Assembly: GCF_019084075.1 (NCBI RefSeq)
Contig: NZ_JAHREN010000001.1
Span: 1,151,501-1,215,500, forward strand
Reading direction: 5' to 3'
Length of the DNA stretch: 64,000 nucleotides
Origin: Siccirubricoccus sp. G192
Lineage (GTDB): Bacteria; Pseudomonadota; Alphaproteobacteria; Acetobacterales; Acetobacteraceae
Every line of letters starts with the position of its first letter. The first letter of the stretch is position 1. A program made the position numbers and the translations under genes. A model generated the notes under the pieces. The model was not told the origin of the DNA, made no database searches, and saw only the letters and a program-made list of their open reading frames with translations. Positions 8,701 to 19,513 of the stretch are shown piece by piece.

Positions 8701-9019
8701 ATGAATTTGCGCCCCCCTGCACGACCGGGTCGTTGTCCGCCGGCTCGATGCCGAGGAGAAGACCAAGGGCGGCATCATCATCCCCGACACGGTGCAGGAG
8801 AAGCCGATGGAGGGTGAGGTTGTGGCCGCCGGTCCGGGTGCCCGCAACGACGCGGGCGTGGTCACGGCCCTCGACGTCAAGGCCGGTGACCGCGTGCTGT
8901 TCGGCAAGTGGTCGGGCACCGAGGTCAAGATCGACGGCGAGGATCTGCTGATCATGAAGGAGTCTGACCTCATGGGCGTGGTCGAGGGCGCCCCCGCGGT
9001 GGCCAGGAAAGCTGCCTGA
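8701..9019 (+). pseudogene. groES: co-chaperonin GroES with an apparent frameshift at codon 5
   Basis: The protein reads as a standard 10-kDa Gro[24 protein letters not shown], the mobile loop, and a C-terminal LMGVVEG. The start ATG at 8701 is followed by a run of six C (8712-8717), whereas the frame needs five. Taken literally, the ATG leads into a wrong frame and the body has no good start. One extra C, whether a sequencing error or a real mutation, explains this. With it removed the gene is about 105 residues and lies 57 bases before groEL. Confidence 0.85.
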
Positions 9020-10714
<1,695 letters not shown>

Positions 10715-11128
10715 CCCAGATAAGGCATGAAGGTTGGCGGGCGTGGCGATGAGGCCATGCCGACTTGGTCACCTCGCCCGCCACCAATGCGTGTCTGGCG
10801 CCAATGTCGTCTGATCAATTCCCAGGCCGGCACGCGTGACGGATCCACGCCGCACCCCTGAGGATCCAAGGGTGGAAAGCCAGAGCGTCTGGGGAGACGC
10901 CGCACGGTGGGGCGGATCGTTGGTAGTGTTAAGGACGGCGGCGAACCTGCTTGGAGCGCACCAGGTGGGCCGCGATATAGGCGACCGACACCGGCTGTGC
11001 CGCGGCGTGCGCGGCTGGGCGCGGGCCGGGGCCACCGACGCACCATGCAGAGGCATCGTGGGATCCGCCACTTCGCCGGCCCCGGCGCAATGCTGTGTTG
11101 ATTTAGCCCATATTGAGGGAGGTTAGCC
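10715..11128. other. intergenic region downstream of groEL
   Basis: About 414 bases without a gene I can support. Short open frames exist on both strands but look like chance frames of GC-rich DNA. No clear groEL terminator was seen. AGGGAGG near 11117-11123 is the ribosome-binding site of the next gene. Confidence 0.45.
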
Positions 11129-11383
11129 GTGTTGAACCGGACGCGCCGCGAGGACATGATCTTCAGGCGCTCTTTCCTACTGAAGGGGTGGGCAGAGCCA
11201 CAGCCCGCTGGGACCTATGCCGTGGAAACCGAAGAGGAACTCATCGAAGGCCTCTCCTTCCCGGCCTATCGGCGGGTCTCGACCACGATCACGCTTCAGA
11301 CGACCCGCACCGGCGCTGTCGTCCAGGCAATACCTGTCGACCCGCGAGAGCTGGCCAAGGCTCTGGCGGCCGACAGCGGCTGA
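11129..11383 (+). CDS. small conserved-looking hypothetical protein
   Basis: An 84-residue protein. GTG at 11129 is placed five bases after GAGGGAGG; an in-frame ATG at 11156 is the alternative start. The core (FLLKGWAEPQPAGTYAVETEEELIEGLSFPAYRR) has the look of a compact beta domain seen in small alphaproteobacterial proteins of unknown function. First of several small soluble proteins between groEL and 13163. Confidence 0.65.
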   Translation: MLNRTRREDMIFRRSFLLKGWAEPQPAGTYAVETEEELIEGLSFPAYRRVSTTITLQTTRTGAVVQAIPVDPRELAKALAADSG

Positions 11384-11965
11384 ACGCCGCCGTATTGGTT
11401 AGGGCTACACCCTGCTGAGGCTACAATAGACTTTGTTGGATTTGCCGTCTCACTGCCAAAGGTAGTCGGCGGTGCGATCGAGCTAGCCGCGATTACCAAA
11501 CACGAGAGCTTCCGCTGGGTGCAGAGGAAGACCTTTTACCCCGGCGATCTCAGCCAGGGCATCTGAGCTTCGCGTTTGAGAACCAGCCATGCGCGCTGGG
11601 TCGGAAGCCGACCGGTTCAGTCAGGGCGAGAAGGCCGGTTAGAGTACGCCACTCGAGCCTCCCAAATCGGCAATGCCGAACGCTCCCCGTAGCGGGCTGG
11701 CCGTGGCTGGAGAAGTGCTTGGCCGCGGCCTTGATGGTCCGCGCACGTCAGGTGACGGAATAAGGGCGTAGCGGCCTTACAATCAGCGCGTTGGGGATTG
11801 CGACGGGTGCCTTGGTGCCCCATATGGGTCCGGTCAAACTCGTTTGGTTCGGCCTGCTCTCCCTGCTCATGATTGAGCGCCGAGCCTGGTTTCCGTTTCC
11901 CCTCGAAGCTTGATCCGCCGCGCGATCCCGCGCCGGCGGCATTTTGTCATGAACGGAACACCATC
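11384..11965. other. intergenic stretch before the cold-shock gene
   Basis: No complete gene. A start-less open frame of about 60 codons ends at 11564-11566 and encodes a protein-like segment (FAVSLPKVVGGAIELAAITK…FRWVQRKTFYPGDL), perhaps a gene remnant. The last 60-100 bases should form the 5' untranslated leader of the cold-shock gene. Confidence 0.4.
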
Positions 11966-12172
11966 ATGGCCATCGGCACCGTAAAGTGGTTCAACGCGAC
12001 CAAGGGCTACGGCTTCATTCAGCCCGACGACGGCTCCAAGGATGTCTTCCTCCACATCTCCGACGTCGAGCGCGCCGGGATCGGCAACCCGCAGGAAGGC
12101 CAGAAGCTGCAATACGACCTGCAGCAGGGCCAGCAGGGCAAGAGCTCGGCCGGCAATCTGAAGCTGGCCTGA
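11966..12172 (+). CDS. cold-shock protein, CspA family
   Basis: A 68-residue single OB-fold nucleic-acid-binding protein. RNP1 is KGYGFIQ (13-19) and RNP2 is VFLHIS (27-32); MAIGTVKWFN is the standard start. It would act as an RNA chaperone in the cytoplasm. A hairpin at 12180-12211 follows eight bases after the stop. The frame is open upstream, but family length fixes the ATG at 11966. Confidence 0.95.
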   Translation: MAIGTVKWFNATKGYGFIQPDDGSKDVFLHISDVERAGIGNPQEGQKLQYDLQQGQQGKSSAGNLKLA

Positions 12173-12179
12173 CCGCCAG

Positions 12180-12211
12180 GGAGGAGCGGCCGCTTCAGCG
12201 ACCGCTCCTCC
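12180..12211. terminator. terminator-like hairpin after the cold-shock gene
   Basis: GGAGGAGCGG (12180-12189) pairs with CCGCTCCTCC (12202-12211) in a 10-bp GC stem with a 12-base loop, just after the stop codon. There is no T-run, so it may act with Rho or simply stabilise the 3' end. Confidence 0.6.
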
Positions 12212-12326
12212 TGCCGCCTCGCCTTCCCGGATCGGGAGGAGGCGGAGGTTGCGATCGGCATGCCGGTGGCCGCGCTATCCGCGTCCGGCCACGCATCGCA
12301 CAAACATCGCTGCGTTGACTGAAACT

Positions 12327-12527
12327 ATGACCTCGCAGGTCGGCGTCCAAACCGACGTCGCCGCGAAAGGAAGTATGTCCGTGACACCCGTTCGGGCTCG
12401 GGGCGAGTCCCACTCAACCAATGCGGCCACTGCGGCTGAGCCAGTCGTTGCCGCTCCCCGGGAACCCGAGCAAGCGGGCCTGACGCGGGAAGAACTCCGC
12501 CGGATTATTCTCGACCTTATCGGCTGA
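12327..12527 (+). CDS. small hypothetical protein
   Basis: A 66-residue open frame with a low-complexity Ala/Thr/Val N-terminal part and a conserved-looking helical C-terminus (GLTREELRRIILDLIG). The ATG at 12327 is the likely start; the frame extends upstream to 12249. No known function. Moderate to low confidence because the N-terminal part has little character. Confidence 0.45.
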   Translation: MTSQVGVQTDVAAKGSMSVTPVRARGESHSTNAATAAEPVVAAPREPEQAGLTREELRRIILDLIG

Positions 12528-12607
12528 CCTCGGGGCGACACGGCGCGCGGGCCGCCCAATCACCCTGTATCGGCGCCGTCGCCGAAACCGCCCCGCGAGG
12601 AACCGCC

Positions 12608-12820
12608 ATGCCGCTTCACAGCTTCACAGTCGGGCAAAGCATCGAGTTCGTGCCCGCCAGGTTCGATGGCACCGCCCAGCCTGGAATCTACACGGTCGTT
12701 CGCCAGCTGCCCAACGACTCCAGTGACCGCGAGTACCGGGTGAGGAACGTCCGTGACGGCCACGAGCGTGTGGTGCGGGAGAGCCAGATCCGACGCGGGC
12801 CAGCCACGCCACTGGGCTGA
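12608..12820 (+). CDS. small conserved-looking hypothetical protein
   Basis: A 70-residue protein starting MPLHSFTVGQSIEF and ending in VRDGHERVVRESQI. GAGGAACCGCC provides a ribosome-binding site before the ATG. It looks like a small all-beta (SH3-like) protein of the kind common in Methylobacterium and Acetobacteraceae, with no assigned function. Confidence 0.7.
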   Translation: MPLHSFTVGQSIEFVPARFDGTAQPGIYTVVRQLPNDSSDREYRVRNVRDGHERVVRESQIRRGPATPLG

Positions 12821-12971
12821 GGGCAGTCTCGGGCCGGCTGCGGTCCGATGTTTCGCTGACCAGGGCGCTGACCGTTGGGCAGTGTGCCCAAAGGGCTGCC
12901 GGCGGGCGCTCGACCGGGGGTCTTCGCACTGGGCCCCGTTTTGAGCGGCGCCCTAATCACAGGGGTATTCC

Positions 12972-13163
12972 GTGGTACAAAGCAGGACGAAGGCGGAGAG
13001 CGCGGACCCGACCGCCGCCATCAAGGTCGAGGAGGAGGTCGCCTACCTCGCGAAGCGGCACCGCGTATCTCCCGCCATCGTCCGGGAGATCATCCGCCGG
13101 GCCGGTTCGGCCGAGCGCGCAGCGATCGAGCGTGAGATCCAGAAGGGCAGGGCGCGACGCTGA
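12972..13163 (+). CDS. small helical protein resembling DUF3606
   Basis: A 63-residue protein from GTG 12972. The body EEVAYLAKRHRVSPAIVREIIRRAG is a helix-turn-helix-like pair of helices as in DUF3606 proteins, which are small and often stress-associated in alphaproteobacteria. The C-terminus is basic (EIQKGRARR), so nucleic-acid contact is possible. Function unknown. Confidence 0.65.
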   Translation: MVQSRTKAESADPTAAIKVEEEVAYLAKRHRVSPAIVREIIRRAGSAERAAIEREIQKGRARR

Positions 13164-13355
13164 GGGCCGGGCATTCACGTCTGGCGAAGGGCACGGATGC
13201 GTGGAGGTCACGCTTGCCCGCTCATCACTGCGCGGCCTGAGGAGCGGCGGCGCTGGTTGCCATGGCCTGCTACCCGGATCCGATGCCCGCGCCACCAACA
13301 AGGAACAGGCAGTTCGGTGGCGTGACCAATCGCTGACGGCCGTACCGAATGCCCG

Positions 13356-13455
13356 TCAGCCGGCGGCTGCGGCGAGGTGGAGGACCACCACGTAGTGGCA
13401 CGTAGCAGCGGCGATTACGAATGCGTGCCAGAGGGCATTGTGGTAGGGCATGCGG
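13356..13455 (-). pseudogene. hemolysin III family (TrhA-like) C-terminal fragment
   Basis: The minus strand encodes RMPYHNALWHAFVIAAATCHY and a hydrophobic tail. This is the C-terminal metal-binding HNAxWH…CHY block of the hemolysin III / PAQR-related membrane family. Only about 33 codons remain. Upstream the frame runs into unrelated coding sequence, so this is a relic. Confidence 0.7.
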
Positions 13456-13456
13456 G

Positions 13457-13713
13457 CCACGATCACAGAGCCTAGCGGCTCTTTCGTGGCAAGCCTCAAA
13501 GGTCTGCTCGCCCTCGCTGCCGTAGGCACCTTCGGTAGCGGCGCCGACCCAGTAGATGCCCCCGGCCTCCACCAGCCGCTGGCCGGCCCAGGGGAGGAAG
13601 AGGCCGGCGATGCCCGGTCGTTCCGGCGTGGCAGGAGCGAAGCCCTGGTCGATCAACTGGGCTCGCACCTGCGCCAGGCGCTCGAAGGTCGGGCGGGTCA
13701 TGAGGGTCGGCAT
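13457..13713 (-). pseudogene. N-terminal fragment of an unidentified protein
   Basis: From ATG 13713 about 85 codons read as convincing protein (MPTLMTRPTFERLAQVRAQL…LVEAGGIYWVGAATEGAYG) before the frame runs out of register into the hemolysin III remnant. I do not recognise the family. The two fragments appear fused by deletion. Confidence 0.45.
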
Positions 13714-13834
13714 ACGGTTGGGCCCCGGCGTTTGGTGTTGGTCCCGTGAGTATCGGTTGGTCACTCAGCTCCGGTCCAGCGTCTGCGCCGCATTGGAGCC
13801 GACGCCCCTAGCTGAGCGTCGGCTCCGCAGCCCG

Positions 13835-15121
13835 CTATGCGGTGGCGGGATGCGGGTGGTCGAGGAAGAAGCGGAGCATCTCGCGCGAGGCGTCGGGTCC
13901 GCGAGGATCGGTGTAGGAGCCGGCCGGGCTGCCGCCGGACCAGGCATGGCCGCCGCCATGGATGACCCACTGCTCGAGCATCGGCTGGCCACTGGCATCG
14001 GTGTGCAGGGTGCGGCTGTAGGCATGCCCGCCGGGCACCTGGCCACGCTCCGTCCTGGCCTGCAGGCCGATGGCTGCCGCCGCCCTCGCCTGGGCGATGA
14101 CCTGGTCGCCGTTACGGGGGCTCACCGTACCGTCCTGGTCCGCGTGGAACACGATGGTCGGGACAACCCGCCGGCCCCCTTCGGCCGACTGGTATGGTGC
14201 CGCAGAACCCTGCCGCATGGCGGCAAAGGCGGAGGGGATGTCGCGGGCGGCTCCGCAGGCTAGCCCGGAATGCACCCCGACCGCGGCGTAGAGATCGGGA
14301 TAGGTCACCCCCATGATGGCGGCCGCTGCCCCGCCAGCGGAGAGCCCGGCGACATAGACGCGTCGCGGATCAACCGCATGGTCGCGCATGATCTGGCGGG
14401 TGATGCCGGCGATCAACGAGGGCTCGCCCTGATCGCGCTGTTGGTCGCCTGGGCTGAACCAATTCCAGCACTTCTGGGCATTGGCCGAGCTCGGCTGCCC
14501 CGGATAGACCACCAGGCAGGCGTGCTCCTCCGACAGCGTGTTCATGCGGGTGCCCGCGGCGAAGTCATCCGGTGACTGGGTGCAGCCATGCAGCATGACC
14601 AGCAGCGGCACTGGTTCGCCGCGGTAGGTGCTGGGGATGTAGAGCTTGTGGCCGCGGGTCCCGGCGTCGCTGCTGAAGGACCCGGTGACAAACTGGGCCC
14701 CGTCCGGCAGCGGATCGGGAGCCTGCGCCGGAGCACGCATGCCCAGCCCGCCCGGTCCCGGCTGCAGGCCGCCGCCGCTGTTGAGCTGCCCAAGGAAGCC
14801 GCGCAGCGCCTCCGGCATCTGCGGCAGGGTTGGCCCTGCAGGCCCGTTGGTCGGCCGCAGCCTGGCTGCGAAGCCGCGCGCCGCCCTGGCAGGTGAGGCT
14901 GGCCCAGGATCCGTCGTCTTACCCGTCTCGGGGTCCACATCGAGGATACGCGGGCGGCGCCCGGCAGAAGGGGCGGCAGTGCCGTGCGGGGTGCCGGACG
15001 CAGCATCCGGGACACCCTGGTTGTGGAACAGGCGCTGCAGCAGCGCGCTGGCCTCAGTGAGCCGGCCTTCGCGGGTGAGGCGGGTCGCCTCGAGCATGTC
15101 AGGGGGCAGCATGGCGTTCAT
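13835..15121 (-). CDS. extracellular esterase of the PHB depolymerase family
   Basis: A 428-residue alpha/beta hydrolase of the PHB depolymerase / LpqC family. The oxyanion motif is HGCTQ (178-182) and the lipase box is GLSAGG with Ser261. The Asp lies in HADQDGTVS and the His in IHGGGHAWSGG. About 140 residues of Pro/Gly-rich N-terminus precede the domain and show no clear signal peptide. ATG 15121 is preferred; an upstream start at 15166 would add 15 residues. Polymer, short-chain ester or acetyl-polysaccharide hydrolysis is possible. Confidence 0.88.
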   Translation of the reverse strand: MNAMLPPDMLEATRLTREGRLTEASALLQRLFHNQGVPDAASGTPHGTAAPSAGRRPRILDVDPETGKTTDPGPASPARAARGFAARLRPTNGPAGPTLPQMPEALRGFLGQLNSGGGLQPGPGGLGMRAPAQAPDPLPDGAQFVTGSFSSDAGTRGHKLYIPSTYRGEPVPLLVMLHGCTQSPDDFAAGTRMNTLSEEHACLVVYPGQPSSANAQKCWNWFSPGDQQRDQGEPSLIAGITRQIMRDHAVDPRRVYVAGLSAGGAAAAIMGVTYPDLYAAVGVHSGLACGAARDIPSAFAAMRQGSAAPYQSAEGGRRVVPTIVFHADQDGTVSPRNGDQVIAQARAAAAIGLQARTERGQVPGGHAYSRTLHTDASGQPMLEQWVIHGGGHAWSGGSPAGSYTDPRGPDASREMLRFFLDHPHPATA

Positions 15122-15262
15122 GTCAGGTGCTTTCTGTGCGCAGGCGCAGGTCAGGCCTCCTCGCAAGGAGGCTCGATCCGCATCCCGCTTGGGGTGTCGG
15201 TAAGGGAAGCAGGTGAAAGCGGCGGCCCTGCCGAAGGGGTGCTTCGGCTGGTTTGGGGATGG

Positions 15263-15682
15263 TCAGCGACTTCGGTCGGCGAGGGCGGCCTTCACCGCCG
15301 GGCTGGCCTGTAGCGCCCCGAGCACGGAGACTGAGGCGATCGTGGCGCGGGCGAGCTCGGGCGAGACATCCCCGGCGATGCTGGCGAGGCCCAGCACCCG
15401 GATCTCGAGCATCTGGCCGGCAGCCCGGGCCGCCTCCAGGTCCTGGCGGCTGTAGTGCCGGAGGCCAAGGTCGAGGCTCCTTCGGGCCACGGACTGCTTG
15501 GCCGCCTCGGCATGCCGCTCGATCTGGTTGCGGATGGCGGTGCGGATGAAGTCGGTACGGTTCGAGTAGAAGCCATCCTGGACCAGCAGGTCGATATGGC
15601 CGAGATCGACGTAGCCGAGGTTGATGGTGATCTTCTCGGTGTCGCCGGCCTTGGGCCGCAGTTGATGCACGTTGTCAGCCAT
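15263..15682 (-). CDS. CopG-like ribbon-helix-helix protein
   Basis: A 139-residue protein from ATG 15682 (MADNVHQLRP). It has an RHH-type core (KITINLGYVDLGHIDLLVQDGF followed by NRTDFIRTAIRNQIERH) and a longer helical C-terminal domain. Proteins of this type often sit beside PHB-depolymerase-family esterases in alphaproteobacteria, as here, so control of the neighbour is a reasonable guess. Just upstream, a 44-codon frame (15733-15867) crosses the IS66 boundary and is probably meaningless. Confidence 0.75.
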   Translation of the reverse strand: MADNVHQLRPKAGDTEKITINLGYVDLGHIDLLVQDGFYSNRTDFIRTAIRNQIERHAEAAKQSVARRSLDLGLRHYSRQDLEAARAAGQMLEIRVLGLASIAGDVSPELARATIASVSVLGALQASPAVKAALADRSR

Positions 15683-15891
15683 TGGCACCATCCCCCCACC
15701 ATCCAGTGGGATGGTAAGTGGCGCCTGGCTCCATGCTTTCAAGGAGGAGCCTGGCGGTCCAGGAGGCCGAGGTGCCGGTCCCTCATGCCATCACCCGACG
15801 GCTGATCGACCGCTCGGACCTGCTGGACAGTAAGCGGCGGCTACGGACCCTTGGCGCCCTCAGCTGAGGAGGGCGGCTCCTGCGAGTCGGC

Positions 15892-17009
15892 CTAGCACCA
15901 GGGCATCAGCTCGTCGATACGGTCGTTGGGCCAGCCATTGACCAGGCGGGTAAGCAGGTCGGTGAAGTAGCGCTGCGGGTCGACGCCATTCAGTTTGCAT
16001 GTCTCGACGAGCGAGGCTGCCGCGCACCACCGCGTTCCGCCGTCATCGCCGGACGCAAAGAGTGAGTTCTTTCTGCTCAGGCACACGGGCCGGATGGCGC
16101 GCTCGACCACATTGGTGTCGAGCTCGATCCTGCCATCGTCGAGGAACTGGATCAGGCCCTCGCGGTGGTTCAGCGGATAGCGGATCGCCTTGGCGGTCGG
16201 GCTGCCGCCGGGCAGGCGCGCGAGCTGGTCCTCGAACCAGGCGAACAGCGCATCGACCAGTGGCTTGGTCTTTGCCCGGCGGACGGCCTGCCGGGTCTCC
16301 GGCGGCTTGCCGCGGATTTCGGCCTCGATGGCGTAGAGCGCGGCGATGCGCTGCAGCGTCTCGGTGGCGATCGGCGCGGTGTTGCCCTTGGCCAGCTCGA
16401 TGAACCCCCTTCGTACATGCGACCAGCAGAACGCGAGGGTGATGCCCTCCTTGGCCGCGGCCAGCGTCTTGTAGGCGGCGTAGCCATCGCATTGCAGGAT
16501 GCCCTGGTAATCGGCCAGCAGCGCCTTCGGATGCTTGGCGCCGCGGCCTGGCGCGTAGTGGAACACGACAGCCGGTGGATCGGTGCCGCCCCAGGGCCGG
16601 TCATCGCGGGCGATTGCCCAGGCATAGCCCTTCTTCGTCTGACCGCGCCCCGGGTCGAGCACCGGCATCGTGGTCTCGTCCGCAAACAGGCGTGGCGAGG
16701 TCTGCAGGAGCTCGTGCATACGTCGCGCCACGGGCGCGATCTCGCGGGCTGCCGTGCCGAGCCAGTCGGCAAGCACCGCGCGGCCGATCTCGATCCCCTG
16801 GCGCGCCAGGATCTGCGCCTGCCGATACAGGGGCAGGTGATCCGCGTAGCGGGAGACCAGCACATGCGCGACCGTTGCCTCGGTCGGCATGCCCCCCTCA
16901 ATCAGGCGGGCCGGCGCGGGCTCCTGCATGACCACGCCGGGGCAGGCGCGACACGCCAGCTTCGGCCGCTTCGTCACGACGACGCGGAACTGGGCGGGGA
17001 TCACGTCCA
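15892..17009 (-). pseudogene. tnpC: IS66 transposase TnpC, C-terminal part
   Basis: This encodes the catalytic two-thirds of TnpC, from VIPAQFRV to the end (DELMPWC). DDE residues are in RLFADETTMPVLDPG, LQCDGYAAYK and IELDTNVVERAIRPV. The N-terminal third lies at 19514-19990 beyond the inserted element; precise removal of the insert would restore the frame seen in copy 2 (30206-31801). Confidence 0.88.
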
Positions 17010-17042
17010 GCGACAACATCTCTTGATGCCCCTGCCGATGCG

Positions 17043-17405
17043 GTGGGCGCTGCGGAGGCGGAGGACGTTTCGGTGCGCGTCACCGACCCGCGTCATCCGC
17101 TGTTCGGCAAGGAGTTACCGCTGGTTTCCATGACCGGCTCGCGCCTCACCCGTGGCCACGTTTACGTGAGGCACGGTGGCAAAGCGCTGCTGATGATCCC
17201 GATCTCCAGCACGAGTCTCCGCGTCGCTGCTGATGCGCCGCGGAGCAAGCTCACGGGCGACGCCGTGGCCTCTCTCCTTGCCCGCGTCCGAGAGATCAGG
17301 GAGGCGCTGGCATGCGCATCCGTCCCGGAGAAGTCTGGTCCCGCCTGTCGGACGCCCGACGCGAGTACGCCCTTGCCGCGCTCGCATCGGCGCTGCGGGA
17401 GATGA
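17043..17405 (+). CDS. accessory protein of the serine-recombinase element (DUF5372-like)
   Basis: A roughly 120-residue protein; GTG 17043 is a tentative start, since the frame is open to the element boundary. VSVRVTDPRHPLFGKELPLVS and HVYVRHGGKALLMIPI resemble the small proteins often encoded just upstream of such recombinases (DUF5372 type). It ends immediately before the recombinase start, and a second small frame (17312-17545, MRIRPGEVWSRL…) overlaps both. A role in recombination is inferred from conserved context only. Confidence 0.6.
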   Translation: MGAAEAEDVSVRVTDPRHPLFGKELPLVSMTGSRLTRGHVYVRHGGKALLMIPISSTSLRVAADAPRSKLTGDAVASLLARVREIREALACASVPEKSGPACRTPDASTPLPRSHRRCGR

Positions 17406-17545
17406 GTGATGCACTCCGATCTGATCACGCCGGCGCACCTGTCACGGCGCGCCCTGATCTATGTCCGCCAATCCACGCCGCACCAGGTGCTGAGCAACGG
17501 GGAGAGCCTACGCCTGCAGTACGCGCTGCGCCAACGCGCCGTTGA
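17312..17545 (+). CDS. possible overlapping small ORF of the recombinase element
   Basis: A 77-codon frame starting MRIRPGEVWSRLSDARREYALAAL, then losing protein character where it overlaps the recombinase gene. The first 35 residues look like a real amphipathic helical protein, so a short gene between the DUF5372-like protein and the recombinase is possible. The overlap of about 140 bases with the recombinase argues for caution. Confidence 0.3.
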   Translation: MRIRPGEVWSRLSDARREYALAALASALREMSDALRSDHAGAPVTARPDLCPPIHAAPGAEQRGEPTPAVRAAPTRR

Positions 17546-19487
17546 TCTCGGTTGGCGCGAGGCGGATGTCGAGGTGATCGACCAGGACATAGGCGAGAGC
17601 GGCACGACCGCGGCCAACCGCTCGGGTTTCAAGGAATTGCTCGCCCGCGTAGGCCTGGGCGAGGTCGGCATCGTGCTCTCCTACGAGGTCACCCGACTGA
17701 CCCGGAACTGCTCCGATTGGTACCCCCTGCTCGATCTGTGCGGGTACCGCCGTTGCCTCATCGCCGACAGGGACGGGGTCTACGATCCCTCCACCGGCAA
17801 TGGCCGATTGCTGCTTGGCCTCAAGGGCACGATCTCTGAGGTGGAGATGCACACGCTTCGTGGCCGGCTCACCGCTGGGCTGCTCGCCAAAGCCGGCCGT
17901 GGCGACCTGGCGCTGCCGCTGCCGGTCGGCCTCGAACGCGACCCCACGGGGGTGGTCGTCATCACGCCCGACCGCGAGGTGGCGGATCGCATCCGGCTGG
18001 TATTCTCCACTTTCCTCGATCGCCGGTCGGCCCAGGCGGTACTTCGGGTGCTGCTGGCCCGCCAACTCGCCCTGCCCAGGCGCGAGGGGCCCCAGGGTGG
18101 CCTCTGCTGGCGCGCACCGACCAAGCATGCGATCTGCAGTATCTTGCGGCAGCCGGCCTACGCGGGCGCGTTCGTCTACGGGCGTACAGCTGCGGTGCGC
18201 CCGCCCGACGGCGGTCGCGCCAAGGCCCGCACGCGCCCGCGAGCCGAATGGCGCGTCGTCGTCCGGGATCGATTTCCTGCCTACATTAGCTGGGAGACGC
18301 ACGAGGCGATCGTGGCCACGCTGCAAGATAATTACGCTGACTACTGTCGCAAGGGGACGCGGGGCGTGCCGCGCGACGGTGCAGCCCTCCTGCACGGCCT
18401 CGTCCACTGCGGGATCTGCGGCCGCAAGATGACCGTGCAGTACCACAACCGGGCGCGCTACATCTGCCGTAGTCTCGAGAACGACCAGGGCCTGCCGCGC
18501 TGCCAGAACGTACTCGTGGCGCCGGTGGATGCGCTGGTGGCTTCGGCGTTCCTCGAGGCCGTGGCGCCGGCCGAGGTGGACGCATTCGAACGGGCGGAGG
18601 CGACGCGGCGCGAGAACGAGGCCGCGCTCAGGCGCGCAGCCGCGCAGCAGATCGAACGGCTCCGTTACCGCGCGCTCCTGGCGGAACGCCAGTTCGACAA
18701 GGTGGATCCGGACAATCGCCTCGTCGCCTCGGAGTTGGAGCGTCGCTGGGAGGCCGCCCTCAGCGAGTTGCGCGCAGCTGAGGCAGCACTGGCGGCCCAT
18801 GATCGGATGGACCTCGAATCCCAGGGCGCTAAGGTCTCGGCCAGCGCTGCGTCGTCCACGCTGCGAATGCAGTTGCTGGAAATCCAGCAGAGCCTTCCGC
18901 CACTCTGGGCAGACCCTGGCCTCGCGCCTGCGCAGCGCAAGGCGCTGCTGCGGTGCCTCATCGAGAAAGTCGTCCTGGAGCGCACGGCAGCAGACCGGGT
19001 GAATGTCCGGATCGTCTGGAGTGGCGGCGACTGGAGCGACCTGGTTGCCGACACCGGCGGGCATGCCCTGCGCGAACTGTCCGGCATCGCCGAGATCGAG
19101 AGGTGCGTAGCGACGATGGCGAGGTCCGGAGCCGCTGACGCCGAAATCGCCGCGACTCTCAATGAGCGCGGCTACCGCCTGGCCCACGGTCGACCTGTCC
19201 TGGTGAACACGGTCCGCAAGCTGCGTCTCGCCCAGGGCATCCGATACCGGCCGGAACTGCGCCGCCGGGTAGAGGGGGCGCTGACAATACCGCAGCTTGC
19301 CGAAGCGGTCGGCGTTTCGGAGGCATGGATCCACCACCGGATCCGCACGGGGCGAATCACCGTCACTCGCGGATCGAAGTACCAACTCCATCTGTTCCCC
19401 GACGAACCCGCGACCATCGATGCGCTCCGGCAGCTTATTCGGGGAGAACTTCGCCACATTAATCTCTCGACCTACCCACGAGATTGA
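17406..19487 (+). CDS. large serine recombinase
   Basis: A 693-residue site-specific recombinase. The N-terminal resolvase domain (about 14-150) has the nucleophile Ser23 in IYVRQST, DQDIGESGTT and YEVTRLTRN. A recombinase domain follows, then a zinc ribbon (CGICGRKMT … CRSLENDQGLPRCQ), a coiled-coil region and a C-terminal HTH-like stretch (LAEAVGVSEAWIHHRIRTGRI). It should catalyse integration and excision through a phosphoserine intermediate. It sits in an element that splits IS66 tnpC and appears intact. Confidence 0.93.
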   Translation: MMHSDLITPAHLSRRALIYVRQSTPHQVLSNGESLRLQYALRQRAVDLGWREADVEVIDQDIGESGTTAANRSGFKELLARVGLGEVGIVLSYEVTRLTRNCSDWYPLLDLCGYRRCLIADRDGVYDPSTGNGRLLLGLKGTISEVEMHTLRGRLTAGLLAKAGRGDLALPLPVGLERDPTGVVVITPDREVADRIRLVFSTFLDRRSAQAVLRVLLARQLALPRREGPQGGLCWRAPTKHAICSILRQPAYAGAFVYGRTAAVRPPDGGRAKARTRPRAEWRVVVRDRFPAYISWETHEAIVATLQDNYADYCRKGTRGVPRDGAALLHGLVHCGICGRKMTVQYHNRARYICRSLENDQGLPRCQNVLVAPVDALVASAFLEAVAPAEVDAFERAEATRRENEAALRRAAAQQIERLRYRALLAERQFDKVDPDNRLVASELERRWEAALSELRAAEAALAAHDRMDLESQGAKVSASAASSTLRMQLLEIQQSLPPLWADPGLAPAQRKALLRCLIEKVVLERTAADRVNVRIVWSGGDWSDLVADTGGHALRELSGIAEIERCVATMARSGAADAEIAATLNERGYRLAHGRPVLVNTVRKLRLAQGIRYRPELRRRVEGALTIPQLAEAVGVSEAWIHHRIRTGRITVTRGSKYQLHLFPDEPATIDALRQLIRGELRHINLSTYPRD

Positions 19488-19513
19488 GGAGGGTATCAAC
19501 GTGCCAAATCGAG

